In this document: positions 8,407 through 17,512 of the stretch, piece by piece | How the letters are laid out: each line of letters begins with the position of its first letter | Numbering within the stretch: the stretch's first letter is position 1 | Assembly (NCBI GenBank): GCA_003283025.1 | Contig: QBYC01000003.1 | Location: forward strand, 1 to 48,075 | From: Pelagibacteraceae bacterium AG-325-C03 | GTDB taxonomy: Bacteria > Pseudomonadota > Alphaproteobacteria > Pelagibacterales > Pelagibacteraceae | Length of the DNA: 48,075 nucleotides | Direction: 5' to 3' | Made by a program: the position numbers and the translations under genes | Notes under the pieces: model-generated | What the model was told of the DNA's origin: nothing | The model's input: only the letters and a program-made list of their open reading frames with translations | The model's database searches: none

Positions 8407-9703
8407 CTTGCAAGCCGTTGTACTTACTTTTTCCAAGCTGTATGTTTCCGCCGTGTGAATTTATGATATCCTCAACTATTGCAAGACCTAAACCAACTCC
8501 AGATTGATTTAAGCTTCTGCTTTTATCCAATCTAAAAAAAGGTTTAAATACGTTTTTATATTGGTCTTCTGGTATACCTGGACCGTCATCTTCTATTATT
8601 ACTGTTACTCTTTTATTCCCTTTTTGAACATTTAAATAGACTTTCTTTCCATAACTTAGACCATTTTGTATTATATTTTCAAAAGACCTCCTTAATGCTG
8701 TGGGCCTGCCATTCAATTCTATAATATCAATATCATTATTATAAAATAGATTACTATTATTGAAAGTATTTTTTATTGAATTCAAAAGATTATTTAAATT
8801 GATTAAGACTGTATTTTCTTGAGTTTGAGTTTTAGCAAATTGTAAATAATCATTTAGCATTTTTTCCATCTCATCAATATCTTTAGACATTTTTTCTGAA
8901 ATTTCTTTTTGCTTAAGCATCGCAAGCTGTAATTTTAAGCGTGTTAATGGCGTTCTTAAATCATGGCTTATACCAGATAGCATTTCCGCTCTTTGATTTA
9001 GGTGACGATTAATTCTCTTTGCCATACGATCAAATTCAAATGCAGCCTTTCTAATTTCTTGTGAGCCTGATGCCCGAAAATCATTTACGTAATCACCCTT
9101 TCCAAACCTTTCTGCTGCTTTAGCTAATTTAACAAGCGGTTTAGTTTGATTCTTAAGAAAAATTAGAGCAATAATAATTAAAACTAAAGATGGTAGTGTT
9201 GTCCATAAAACGAAAAGTCTTACCGAAGATGCAGATACTAATTCTTTAGGAACTAGAAATTCAATTACTTCATTTCCTGATCGTATCTTAATTTCAACAG
9301 CATTTTTAAATTTATGTGTGTTAAACGAATAATTATTATTTCCAAAAATAGATTTTAACTCTCTTCTTAAAGATCTATCCATTGGACTAAATTTCCTTTC
9401 CCCACTATTTTGAGGAAATATTTCTTGATTTATTCCAATTTCAAAATTAAAATTATTTTTATAACTATCTGTAAAAAAGTCTAAATTTGTTTTATCATTT
9501 TGATATACCTCTTCGATTGTTTTGAGTTGAGCAACAAGCGATCTAGTTATATTTTTATTTGCCTTAATCCATATGCTATCATAAAAAACTATTGCGATAA
9601 TAAATTGAAGAATAATAGTTGGAGCAGCTACGATAATTAAAGCTCTATAAAAAAGTCTTTTTGGTAATATATATTTTATAAAATTATTCAATCCAGAGAA
9701 CAT
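8384..9703 (-). CDS. EnvZ-like sensor histidine kinase
   Basis: Membrane sensor kinase, the likely partner of the response regulator encoded directly upstream. Order: TM helix at about 20-42, periplasmic sensor domain of about 120 residues without a recognisable fold, TM helix at about 161-183, HAMP linker to about 237, and a HisKA domain with the phospho-acceptor H247 in GISHDLRTPLTRLK (EnvZ type). The HATPase domain has an N box (ENIIQNGLSYG), EDDGPGIPE and GVGLGLAIV. The 439-residue length is normal. The gene overlaps the regulator by 20 bases and ends inside convergent ubiK. The stimulus cannot be read from the sequence. Confidence 0.92.
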   Translation of the reverse strand: MFSGLNNFIKYILPKRLFYRALIIVAAPTIILQFIIAIVFYDSIWIKANKNITRSLVAQLKTIEEVYQNDKTNLDFFTDSYKNNFNFEIGINQEIFPQNSGERKFSPMDRSLRRELKSIFGNNNYSFNTHKFKNAVEIKIRSGNEVIEFLVPKELVSASSVRLFVLWTTLPSLVLIIIALIFLKNQTKPLVKLAKAAERFGKGDYVNDFRASGSQEIRKAAFEFDRMAKRINRHLNQRAEMLSGISHDLRTPLTRLKLQLAMLKQKEISEKMSKDIDEMEKMLNDYLQFAKTQTQENTVLINLNNLLNSIKNTFNNSNLFYNNDIDIIELNGRPTALRRSFENIIQNGLSYGKKVYLNVQKGNKRVTVIIEDDGPGIPEDQYKNVFKPFFRLDKSRSLNQSGVGLGLAIVEDIINSHGGNIQLGKSKYNGLQVKIFLPF

Positions 9704-10361
9704 AACCTGAGCCTCTTATTGTTTGAAGATACTTTGGATTTTTTGGATTTATTTCTATTTTTTGCCTTAACCTTGTAATCATAACATCAATAGATCTTTC
9801 TTGGTTTATTCCTGAAATTTTTCCAATTTTTTCTCTCGAATAGGTTATTCCCGGGTTAGCTAACATTTCTAACAAAACTTTTTTTTCTGTATTATTTATT
9901 TTTCTGAATTTATTATTAAGATAAACTGTCATTTTGTTTAAATCAATTTTTGCTTTTCCTATATTATGTTTAGATTTTAAATCAATTTTGTTATTTTTAT
10001 TAATTATATTTTTAATTCTCAATAATAATTCTTTTGGCTCAAAAGGTTTACCAATATAATCATCAGCTCCAAGTTCTAATCCTTTTATTCTATTTTCAAC
10101 CTCACCTTTTGCTGTCAATAATATTATTGGAACTTTAATTTTTTTTTTGACTTCTTTAGTTAGTTCATAGCCATTTTGACCAGGCATCATTACATCTAAA
10201 ATGATAGTATCATATTTTAAATATTGCATTTTTTTTTTTGCTTGTTCTGCATTTTCTGCAGTTGACACAATATAATTATTTTCTGAGAGATAATCTTTTA
10301 AAAGATCACGAATTCTATTATCGTCATCTACAATTAAAATATGATTTTTATTATTTTCCAT
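9684..10361 (-). CDS. petR: OmpR-family response regulator, PetR-like
   Basis: Transcription factor with an N-terminal receiver domain and a C-terminal winged helix. The phospho-acceptor is D56 (IILDVMMPG), the acidic pair is at about 12-13 (VDDD) and the conserved Lys is K105 (GKPFEPKELL). The DNA-binding domain ends in TIRGSGYVLW. Placement directly after a MarR protein and opposite ilvE matches PetP-PetR of Rhodobacter capsulatus, where PetR is needed for bc1 expression. That orthology is inferred from context and resemblance; OmpR is the safe family name. It overlaps both neighbours (11 and 20 bases). Confidence 0.85.
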   Translation of the reverse strand: MENNKNHILIVDDDNRIRDLLKDYLSENNYIVSTAENAEQAKKKMQYLKYDTIILDVMMPGQNGYELTKEVKKKIKVPIILLTAKGEVENRIKGLELGADDYIGKPFEPKELLLRIKNIINKNNKIDLKSKHNIGKAKIDLNKMTVYLNNKFRKINNTEKKVLLEMLANPGITYSREKIGKISGINQERSIDVMITRLRQKIEINPKNPKYLQTIRGSGYVLWIE

Positions 10362-10791
10362 CTATTATTTTTTTTAGAACATCCTTAAACTTAATTACTG
10401 AGTCAGAACTTGAATTTTTTAAAGCATTAAATATTCTTTTTTTTTGCGAACTATAAACTGCTTCAAAGAAAGTTTTCCCCTCTTTATCTAAAAATAGGTT
10501 TTTTTTTCTTGAGTCCGTTTCATCTTGAATTTGCTTAATCATCTTAGATTTAATCAGGTCTCTTAATACTCTATTAAGACTTTGTTTTGTAACTTTTAAT
10601 CTAAAAATCAGTTCTCCTAAGTTAATTCCTGGATTTCTTTCAATAAGATTGAGAGCTCTTAAATGCGCTGGTCCAAAAAATTTTTTAGATAAAATTTCCT
10701 TTGGATCTGAAAATATTTCTCTATAAGCATAGTAGAGTAGCTGAATAAACTCTTTAATTTGTTCATCTTTTAGATATAGTAAATCTTTCAT
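10351..10791 (-). CDS. petP: MarR-family transcriptional regulator, PetP-like
   Basis: A 146-residue winged-helix protein. It begins MKDLLYLKDEQIKEFIQLLY, like PetP-type MarR regulators, with FGPAHLRALNLI and a recognition-helix region VTKQSLNRVLRDLI. The wing is DETDSRKKNLFL. It starts the petP-petR-kinase operon, and its stop region overlaps the petR start by 11 bases. It is divergent from ilvE over 76 bases, which contain an imperfect palindrome that could be its operator. The ligand is unknown. The MarR family is certain; the PetP name rests on gene order and resemblance. Confidence 0.85.
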   Translation of the reverse strand: MKDLLYLKDEQIKEFIQLLYYAYREIFSDPKEILSKKFFGPAHLRALNLIERNPGINLGELIFRLKVTKQSLNRVLRDLIKSKMIKQIQDETDSRKKNLFLDKEGKTFFEAVYSSQKKRIFNALKNSSSDSVIKFKDVLKKIIDGK

Positions 10792-10805
10792 AATGGTAAG
10801 TTATA

Positions 10806-10832
10806 TTGACTTATACTTATGATGAATATACT
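10806..10832 (+). promoter_or_regulatory. Candidate promoter for ilvE
   Basis: TTGACT (10806-10811) and TATACT (10827-10832) resemble sigma-70 -35 and -10 boxes, separated by 15 bases. They lie 36 bases before the ilvE ATG in the petP/ilvE divergent gap. The spacer is shorter than the usual 16-18, so the assignment is tentative. Confidence 0.35.
10812..10830. promoter_or_regulatory. Imperfect palindrome, candidate MarR/PetP operator
   Basis: TATACTTATGATGAATATA is 19 bases long and about 14 of its positions are symmetric around base 10821. It fills the space between the candidate -35 and -10 boxes of ilvE, in the divergent gap beside a MarR gene. MarR proteins commonly bind such AT-rich palindromes next to their own gene. 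In DNA this AT-rich, chance symmetry is possible. Confidence 0.3.
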
Positions 10833-10867
10833 TTTTTATAATTAAAAAATCTATATATTTACAATTA

Positions 10868-11755
10868 ATGGAAAGTATACCTTACGATAAAAGATCGGGA
10901 AAAATTTGGTTTAATGGCAAAGCTGTTGATTGGGCTGACGCTAACATACATATTCTTAATCATGGATTACATTATGCAAGTTGTGTGTTTGAGGGAGAGA
11001 GAGTTTATGATGGGGAAATATTTAAACTAGAAGAACATACTGATAGACTTTTTCATTCTGCTAGGCGAATGGGTATAGAAGTTCCTTATTCTCAATTAGA
11101 TGTAAATCATGCATGTAAAAATATAGTAAATATTCAAAAAGTTAAGAATGGATATGTAAGGCCATTAATTTGGCGGGGAAGTGAAATGATGGCTATATCA
11201 GCGCAAAAAAATAAGATCCATGTAGCTATTGCTACTTGGGAGTGGGGTTCATATTTTGATCCAAAATTGAAATTAAATGGAATCAAATTAAATATTTCTA
11301 GCTGGAGACGTCCTGCTCCTAATACAATACCTTGGGACACTAAAGCTGCAGGGTTATATATGATTTGTACTTTATCAAAACATGAAGCAGAGGCTAAAGG
11401 TTTCACCGACTCTTTAATGCTTGATTATCAAGGAAATATAGCAGAGGCAACAGGCGCTAATGTATTTTTTAAAAGCACAAATGGAGAATTACATACTCCA
11501 ATCCCGGACTCATTTTTAGACGGTATTACAAGAAGAGAGGTAATTAAAATAGCAAAATCAAAAGGAATAAAAGTTGTAGAAAGAAAAATTAAGCCCGAAG
11601 AGATGAAAGATTTTGAAGGTTGTTTTTTAACAGGGACGGCTGCTGAAATAACACCAGTAGCTCAAATATCTAAATTTACATTTAAAGTATGTAGTTTAAT
11701 TAAGGATCTTAATGATTCCTATCAAAGTTTAGTAAGAAAAAAAAGCGCGGCCTAG
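10868..11755 (+). CDS. ilvE: Branched-chain amino acid aminotransferase
   Basis: Class IV PLP aminotransferase that interconverts Val, Leu and Ile with their 2-oxo acids using glutamate/2-oxoglutarate. The PLP lysine is K159 (PWDTKAAGLYM). E193 lies in NIAEATGANVFF, and the N-terminal HGLHYASCVFEGER motif is typical of IlvE. The 295-residue length is normal. It is divergent from the petP-like regulator, a neighbour pairing also found in Rhodobacteraceae. Its TAG stop shares the palindrome CTAG (11752-11755) with the stop of convergent pgsA. Confidence 0.95.
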   Translation: MESIPYDKRSGKIWFNGKAVDWADANIHILNHGLHYASCVFEGERVYDGEIFKLEEHTDRLFHSARRMGIEVPYSQLDVNHACKNIVNIQKVKNGYVRPLIWRGSEMMAISAQKNKIHVAIATWEWGSYFDPKLKLNGIKLNISSWRRPAPNTIPWDTKAAGLYMICTLSKHEAEAKGFTDSLMLDYQGNIAEATGANVFFKSTNGELHTPIPDSFLDGITRREVIKIAKSKGIKVVERKIKPEEMKDFEGCFLTGTAAEITPVAQISKFTFKVCSLIKDLNDSYQSLVRKKSAA

Positions 11756-12336
11756 TCTTTATTATCTTCATTGATTGCGTGATCTATTCCTTTTCTTAAA
11801 TAATCGTATCCAGTATACAGAGTTAAAAATGCAGAAAGCCATAGTAATATAATGCCAATAGTTTGCGCATTATAATCCTGAAAATTAATTATTTTATTAC
11901 CACTCTCACCAGTTAGTAGTATTGCAATAGACACCATTTGAATGACAGTTTTAAGTTTTGATAAACTAGTAACCTGCATTGTAATTTGTCCTTTGGCTAA
12001 AAATTCTCTTAATCCGGATATTAAAATTTCTCTTGTAAGTATAATTATTGCAGCTATGACTTCATAATTTTTTATAGTTCCATTCATAACAAGAAGAATT
12101 AGTGCTGCCGCTACGAGTATTTTATCAGCGATAGGATCTAAAAGCTCACCTAATTTAGACTCTTCTTTAAAAATTCTAGCTAATAAACCATCGAGATAAT
12201 CTGTGAAACTAGCAATTGCAAATAAAAAAAAAGGAATTAAATCTCCAAAAAAACCTGGAATAAAAAAGGTAAGAACAAAGATTGGTACAATAATAATTCG
12301 ACCTATAGTTAGAATATTTGGTATTTTGAGCTTCAT
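11752..12336 (-). CDS. pgsA: CDP-diacylglycerol-glycerol-3-phosphate 3-phosphatidyltransferase
   Basis: Inner-membrane enzyme that forms phosphatidylglycerol phosphate, the committed step to phosphatidylglycerol and cardiolipin. The CDP-alcohol phosphotransferase signature D-x2-D-G-x2-A-R-x8-G-x3-D-x3-D is complete, with D46, D49, D67 and D71 (FTDYLDGLLAR ... LGELLDPIADK). Several hydrophobic helices follow, and the 194-residue length is normal. It lies 2 bases after uvrC, the common alphaproteobacterial uvrC-pgsA pairing. Confidence 0.96.
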   Translation of the reverse strand: MKLKIPNILTIGRIIIVPIFVLTFFIPGFFGDLIPFFLFAIASFTDYLDGLLARIFKEESKLGELLDPIADKILVAAALILLVMNGTIKNYEVIAAIIILTREILISGLREFLAKGQITMQVTSLSKLKTVIQMVSIAILLTGESGNKIINFQDYNAQTIGIILLWLSAFLTLYTGYDYLRKGIDHAINEDNKD

Positions 12337-12338
12337 AT

Positions 12339-14177
12339 TTATTCGTGAAAATAGTTATATATTTTATTTGCTATACTGTCTTCTATTCCTTCTATAGCTT
12401 TAAGATCTTCAAGACTCGCAGATTCAACTGCCCTTGCTGAACCGAAATGATTTAATAATGCTCTTTTTCTTCTTTTCCCGATCCCTTGAATTTGATCTAA
12501 AAGAGATCTACTTAAATTTTTCTTTCTTTTTGCTCTATGAGTGCTAATAGCAAATCGATGAGCCTCATCTCTTAATCTTTGAATAAAAAATAATAGTGGA
12601 TCATTTTTGTTTAAAATAAACTCTTTATTTTCGTAATATATTTTTTCTTCCCCAGCGTTTCTTCTTTTACCTTTTGCTACTGCTAGAATAGGTAAATCAT
12701 GAAGTCCAAGTTCATTTAGAACTTCTCTGCTCACCGAATATTGTCCTTTACCACCATCAATTAATATCAGGTCAGGAAGAGATAGAGAGCCTGACTTTTC
12801 CTTAATAGCTTTTGAAAATCTCCTAAAAAGGACTTCTTTCATCATTCCATAATCATCGTTTTTAACTTTTTCATTCTTGATGTTAAATTTTCTGTATCTT
12901 TTTTTAATAAAACCTTCATTGCCGAAGCATATAAGCGCTCCAATAGAATCCGTTCCTTGGATATGGCTGTTATCGTAAACTTCAATAAGCTCGATACTAT
13001 TATTTAATTTGAATTTTAGAGCTAAAGCCTCAACTAAATTGTTGTTTGTGTCAGATTGAATAAGCTTTTGTTTTAAAGCTTGTTTAGCATTTTTTTCTGC
13101 GAGTCGGGAAATACTTACCTCATTTTTGTCTTTAGCTAATTTTATAATAATTTGTTTATTTTCTTTTGTAGAAAAAGTTTTTTCCACTAATTTAATTTCA
13201 TTCACTTTTACATTTGTTAGAATAAGAGATGGTACAGTTTTATTTTCATAAAATTGAGATAAAAATGATGAGAGTATATCCTCAACTTTATCCTCCGGAT
13301 CATGTTTTGGATAAAAAGCTTGATTACCCCAATTTTGTTTAGATCTAAAAAAGAAAACCTGAATACAAGTTTTTCCAGTTTCTTTATATACACTAATAAC
13401 ATCAGCTTCTTTTAAATTTGTTTGATTAATTTTTTGTGAAGTTTGTATTTGTGTTAAAGCTTTAATTCTATCCCTTGCAATAGCAGCTTTTTCATAATCC
13501 AATTCCTTGCTAGCTCTTTCCATTTCTTTGGATAAATTTTTTTGAATTCTTCTAGATTTACCTGAAATAAAATCTATTGCATCATTTACTGAAGATAAAT
13601 AATCTTTTTCCTCAATATGACCTACACAAGGTCCTGAGCATCTTTTAATTTGATAAAGTATACATGGCCGGTCTCTATTTTTGAAAACTGTATCGTCGCA
13701 AACTCTTAGTAAGAAAATTTTTTGTAAAATCTTTATTGTCCAATTAGCTGAACCAACTGAAGCAAAGGGACCAAAATAATATCCTGTTTTAGATTTTTTT
13801 CCTCTTAGTTTAGTAAGTTGAGGCCATTTATCTTTTTCACCAATATAAATATAAGGAAATGATTTATCATCTCTCAAAAGAATATTATATCTAGGTTTAT
13901 ATTTTTTAATTAAATTAGCCTCAAGCAATAAAGCCTCACTCTCGTTATTTGTAGTAGTTGTCTCAAGGTTATGAGTAAGCGATAACATTCGCTCGGTTCT
14001 GATAGGAAGATTTGACTCTGTGACGTAACTTTTTAATCTATTTGGAATATTTTTTGCTTTGCCAATATAAAGAATTTCACCCGAGGAACTTAACATTTTA
14101 TATACTCCAGGATTTTTAGGTATCATAGGTATTTTGTCTTTGATTACTTTTTTTCCGAGTTCTAAACTATTTATCAT
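12339..14177 (-). CDS. uvrC: UvrABC excinuclease subunit C
   Basis: Nuclease that makes both incisions in nucleotide excision repair. The GIY-YIG domain is at the N-terminus (GVYKM...[17 protein letters not shown], from about residue 24). A UVR (UvrB-binding) helix pair lies around 205-240 ([17 protein letters not shown]). The RNase H-like 5'-incision domain contains [20 protein letters not shown], and tandem helix-hairpin-helix motifs end the protein ([13 protein letters not shown]). The 612-residue length is normal. Its ATG overlaps the TGA of the folB-like gene (ATGA). uvrB is in the same run of genes. Confidence 0.97.
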   Translation of the reverse strand: MINSLELGKKVIKDKIPMIPKNPGVYKMLSSSGEILYIGKAKNIPNRLKSYVTESNLPIRTERMLSLTHNLETTTTNNESEALLLEANLIKKYKPRYNILLRDDKSFPYIYIGEKDKWPQLTKLRGKKSKTGYYFGPFASVGSANWTIKILQKIFLLRVCDDTVFKNRDRPCILYQIKRCSGPCVGHIEEKDYLSSVNDAIDFISGKSRRIQKNLSKEMERASKELDYEKAAIARDRIKALTQIQTSQKINQTNLKEADVISVYKETGKTCIQVFFFRSKQNWGNQAFYPKHDPEDKVEDILSSFLSQFYENKTVPSLILTNVKVNEIKLVEKTFSTKENKQIIIKLAKDKNEVSISRLAEKNAKQALKQKLIQSDTNNNLVEALALKFKLNNSIELIEVYDNSHIQGTDSIGALICFGNEGFIKKRYRKFNIKNEKVKNDDYGMMKEVLFRRFSKAIKEKSGSLSLPDLILIDGGKGQYSVSREVLNELGLHDLPILAVAKGKRRNAGEEKIYYENKEFILNKNDPLLFFIQRLRDEAHRFAISTHRAKRKKNLSRSLLDQIQGIGKRRKRALLNHFGSARAVESASLEDLKAIEGIEDSIANKIYNYFHE

Positions 14178-14569
14178 AATTTTTTTTTTGTAATGTCCAC
14201 CCCAACAGACTCGGAGTCTTTTATTATTTGAAGTTTTTCTAATTTAACATTGACTTCTTTAACAAGTTTATTTTGAAAAATAATTATAAAAATATTTTCA
14301 GCTAATTCTTCTAGTAAGTCGTGATGTTTTTTTTTGACTAATATTTTAATTTTATTAATAAGTGTTTCATAATTTATAATTGTAGAAAAATCTTTATTTG
14401 AAAGCTTAGTATTTGGATTAGTTTCTACCTCAATATTAAATCTAACTTTTTGTTTTTTCTTTTTTTCGAAATCATGAATTCCAATAAAGATATTTAGAAT
14501 TAAGTTTTTAATAACTACTTTTCTTTTGTATTTAAATTGTTCTTTAGTTTTAAACTTAATTATTTTCAT
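14174..14569 (-). CDS. folB: Dihydroneopterin aldolase family protein (FolB-like)
   Basis: A 131-residue tunnelling-fold protein with the FolB pattern: [19 protein letters not shown], in which E35 and Q40 correspond to the pterin-binding and conserved residues. A C-terminal strand, [11 protein letters not shown], carries the conserved Lys. FolB makes 6-hydroxymethyl-dihydropterin in folate synthesis. The N-terminus is about 15 residues longer than typical. It lies between the SDR gene (ATGA overlap) and uvrC (ATGA overlap). An epimerase role (FolX-type) cannot be excluded. Confidence 0.8.
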   Translation of the reverse strand: MKIIKFKTKEQFKYKRKVVIKNLILNIFIGIHDFEKKKKQKVRFNIEVETNPNTKLSNKDFSTIINYETLINKIKILVKKKHHDLLEELAENIFIIIFQNKLVKEVNVKLEKLQIIKDSESVGVDITKKKL

Positions 14570-15321
14570 TCTTTAACATTTATTATATCAGGAGTTTTCC
14601 ATGCAAGACGTTGTCCGCTATCTATATTAATTATCTCTCCTGTTATATTATTATTTTTAATTAAAAATTTAACTCCATCACATATATTATTAACATCCAC
14701 TTGTTTTTTTAATAATATAGATTTCCATTGCTTTTTAAAATGATTTTTAGTTTGTCTCTTATTTTTTAATGTTGGGCCAGGTGAAATTGCATTAACTCGT
14801 ATATTTGGACCCAGTTTCATTGCAGTTATTTTTGTAAGGGTGGCCAAGGATGACTTACTTAAAGTGTATGAAAAAAAATACGGAGTTAATTTTTCTACTC
14901 TTTGATCTATAATATTAATTATACATCCTTCATTTTTTTTTTTTAACATTTTAAATTTACTTGTAAGAATTGATGGGGCTTTTAAATTAATATTCATATG
15001 TTTGAGAAAAGATTCCTCAGAAAAATTTAACAGGTCATCATTTTCAAAAATTGAAGCATTATTTATAAGACAATCAATACCTCTCATTTTTTTAAAAGCA
15101 TTTTTAATTAAATTTTCTGTTTGTTTGTGATTATTCAAATCTGCTTTAATTAAATGCACTTCACTTCCTAAGTTCTGTAATTCTTTTTTGATTTTTTCTG
15201 CTTCTTTTTTTGAGGTATTGAAATGTATCGTGACAGAAGTATCATAATTCGCTAAACTCTTAGCTATAGCAGCGCCAATTCTTGTAGCCCCTCCAGTAAT
15301 AATTATTTTTTTGGCTTCCAT
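14566..15321 (-). CDS. Short-chain dehydrogenase, FolM/pteridine reductase-like
   Basis: SDR with the nucleotide motif TGGATRIG at 9-16. The Arg in TGxxxRxG is characteristic of pteridine reductase and FolM (dihydromonapterin/dihydrofolate reductases) rather than ordinary TGxxxGIG enzymes. NNASIFEN follows, D139 sits where pteridine reductases carry a catalytic Asp, and Y152/K156 form YxxxK (SYTLSK). Overlap with the folB-like gene (ATGA) supports a pterin role. Function is inferred from these features and is not certain. Confidence 0.75.
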   Translation of the reverse strand: MEAKKIIITGGATRIGAAIAKSLANYDTSVTIHFNTSKKEAEKIKKELQNLGSEVHLIKADLNNHKQTENLIKNAFKKMRGIDCLINNASIFENDDLLNFSEESFLKHMNINLKAPSILTSKFKMLKKKNEGCIINIIDQRVEKLTPYFFSYTLSKSSLATLTKITAMKLGPNIRVNAISPGPTLKNKRQTKNHFKKQWKSILLKKQVDVNNICDGVKFLIKNNNITGEIINIDSGQRLAWKTPDIINVKE

Positions 15322-17474
15322 TTTTTTATTGCTTTTCTAGGTTTAGTGCCCGGCATACCCATTGTAGATCTTCCTTTTGGATAAACTTTACTTTTTAAAT
15401 TGTACTGTGAAATTTTAGGATTTAAAGTAATTTCAAGCTCACTTGCTTGTAATTTTCTGATTTCATCTCTTATTTTTGCCGCTTCTTCAAATTCTAAATT
15501 TGAGGCCGACTCTTTCATTTTACGATTAAGCGCTTTTAGATGTTTTTTTAAATTTCCGCCAACATTAGATCCTTCGCTGATTTTGACGTAGTCTTTTTCA
15601 TAAATAGACTCTAAGATATCACTTATTTCCTTTTTTACTGTTTCAGCAGTAATTTTATTTTTTTTATTATATTCAAGTTGCTTATTTCTTCTTCGGTCAG
15701 TCTCTTTTTGAGCATTAGTTATGCTTTTCGTTATTTTATCAGCATACAAAATTACTTTACCGTCAATATTTCTTGCAGCCCTTCCTATAGTTTGAATTAA
15801 TGAGGTCTCTGATCTCAAAAAACCTTCTTTATCAGCATCAAGTATAGCTACCAACGCACACTCAGGTATATCTAAACCTTCTCTTAATAAATTTATACCT
15901 ACAAGAATGTCAAAAACACCCATCCTTAAATCTCTTATAATTTCAATTCTTTCCAGTGTGTCAATATCAGAATGCATATATCTTACTTTAAGCCCATTCT
16001 CGTGAAGATATTCCGTTAAGTCTTCAGCCATTTTCTTTGTAAGTGTTGTCGCTAAAATTCTGTAACCTTTTTTTACAATTTCTTTAGCTTCGTGCATTAA
16101 ATCATCAACCTGTGTTTTAGCTGGTCTTATTTCAACAGGTGGATCTATTAATCCAGTTGGTCTTATAATTTGATCTATATGTTTATTGTCAGTTTGTTTT
16201 AATTCCCATGGACCTGGTGTTGCAGAAACAAAAACTGTTTGAGTTCGCATTAAATCCCATTCCTCAAATTTTAGAGGTCTGTTATCCATACAAGACGGTA
16301 GTCTAAAACCATATTCAGCAAGGGTGCTTTTTCTTGTTCGGTCTCCCTTATACATACCATTTAATTGGGGAACAGTTACGTGACTCTCATCCACAAATAT
16401 TATTGCATTATCTGGAAAGTATTCAAAAAGAGTAGGAGGGGGCTCACCTGCTTTTCTTCCAGATAAGTATCTAGAATAATTTTCAATACCCGCACAGGTC
16501 CCGGTAGCCTCTATCATTTCTAAATCAAATTTTGTTCTTTCTCTTAATCTTTGCTCTTCCAATAATTTACCGTCAGCCCGGTGTTTTTTTAAAGTTTCAG
16601 CAAGTTCTGATTTAATTTGCTTGATTGCTTGATCTATAGTTGGTTTGGGAGTTATGTAATGACTATTCGCATAAATCTTAATTATAGAATAATCATTTGT
16701 TTTATCGCCTGTTAAAGGATCAAACTCTTCAATTTTTTCAAGTTTATTAAAATTAAAACTTACTCTCCAAGCTCTATCCTCTAGGTGAGAAGGGAATATT
16801 TCTAGATTTTCTCCTCTAACCCTAAATGTTCCTCTAAAAAAATTTTGATCATTTCTTTTGTATTGTAAATTAATAAAAGCTCTTATTAATTCATCTCTTT
16901 CATATTCATAATTCTTTTTTAAAGTAATTGTCATTTTTGAATACGCTTCAACTGAACCTAAACCATAAATACAAGATACACTTGCAACAATAATTACATC
17001 ATCTCGCTCTAACAAAGACCTAGTAGCTGAGTGTCTCATACGATCTATTTGCTCATTGATTGAGGCTTCTTTTTCAATATAAGTGTCAGATCTGGGAACA
17101 TATGCTTCTGGTGTATAATAATCGTAATAAGAAACAAAATATTCTACAGCGTTATCCGGAAAAAAACTTTTAAACTCTCCATACAATTGTGCAGCTAAAG
17201 TTTTATTTGGAGCTAATATTAAAGCAGGTCTATTAGATTTCTCTATAACTTTTGCCATTGTGAAAGTTTTACCTGAACCGGTAACACCCAGTAAAACTTG
17301 TTCTTGTTTATTTTCTTCAAGATTTTTTAATAATTTTTTTATAGCATCTGGCTGGTCACCGCTAGGTTGAAAATCACTTTTTATTTTAAAGTTTATGCCA
17401 CCCTCTAACTTCTTAAAATCTTTAGAGTTATTAACTTCTAAGTCAGCTAATTTTTCTTGATAAGTATTTTGCAT
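15303..17474 (-). CDS. uvrB: UvrABC excinuclease subunit B
   Basis: DNA-damage-verifying helicase-like subunit that UvrA loads and that recruits UvrC. The Walker A motif GVTGSGKT is at about 63-70. The beta-hairpin region (SYYDYYTPEAYVPRSDTYIE), the DESH box, helicase motifs (SATPGPWEL; QTIGRAARN) and the C-terminal UVR domain (ASNLEFEEAAKIRDEI) are all present. It is 723 residues long with about 25 extra N-terminal residues and a basic tail (GRSTMGMPGTKPRKAIKKW) of the kind seen in other alphaproteobacteria. It overlaps the SDR gene by 19 bases. Confidence 0.97.
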   Translation of the reverse strand: MQNTYQEKLADLEVNNSKDFKKLEGGINFKIKSDFQPSGDQPDAIKKLLKNLEENKQEQVLLGVTGSGKTFTMAKVIEKSNRPALILAPNKTLAAQLYGEFKSFFPDNAVEYFVSYYDYYTPEAYVPRSDTYIEKEASINEQIDRMRHSATRSLLERDDVIIVASVSCIYGLGSVEAYSKMTITLKKNYEYERDELIRAFINLQYKRNDQNFFRGTFRVRGENLEIFPSHLEDRAWRVSFNFNKLEKIEEFDPLTGDKTNDYSIIKIYANSHYITPKPTIDQAIKQIKSELAETLKKHRADGKLLEEQRLRERTKFDLEMIEATGTCAGIENYSRYLSGRKAGEPPPTLFEYFPDNAIIFVDESHVTVPQLNGMYKGDRTRKSTLAEYGFRLPSCMDNRPLKFEEWDLMRTQTVFVSATPGPWELKQTDNKHIDQIIRPTGLIDPPVEIRPAKTQVDDLMHEAKEIVKKGYRILATTLTKKMAEDLTEYLHENGLKVRYMHSDIDTLERIEIIRDLRMGVFDILVGINLLREGLDIPECALVAILDADKEGFLRSETSLIQTIGRAARNIDGKVILYADKITKSITNAQKETDRRRNKQLEYNKKNKITAETVKKEISDILESIYEKDYVKISEGSNVGGNLKKHLKALNRKMKESASNLEFEEAAKIRDEIRKLQASELEITLNPKISQYNLKSKVYPKGRSTMGMPGTKPRKAIKKWKPKK

Positions 17475-17512
17475 TTTGTGTTAATAATAAATTAATTATA
17501 TTATAAATTTTA

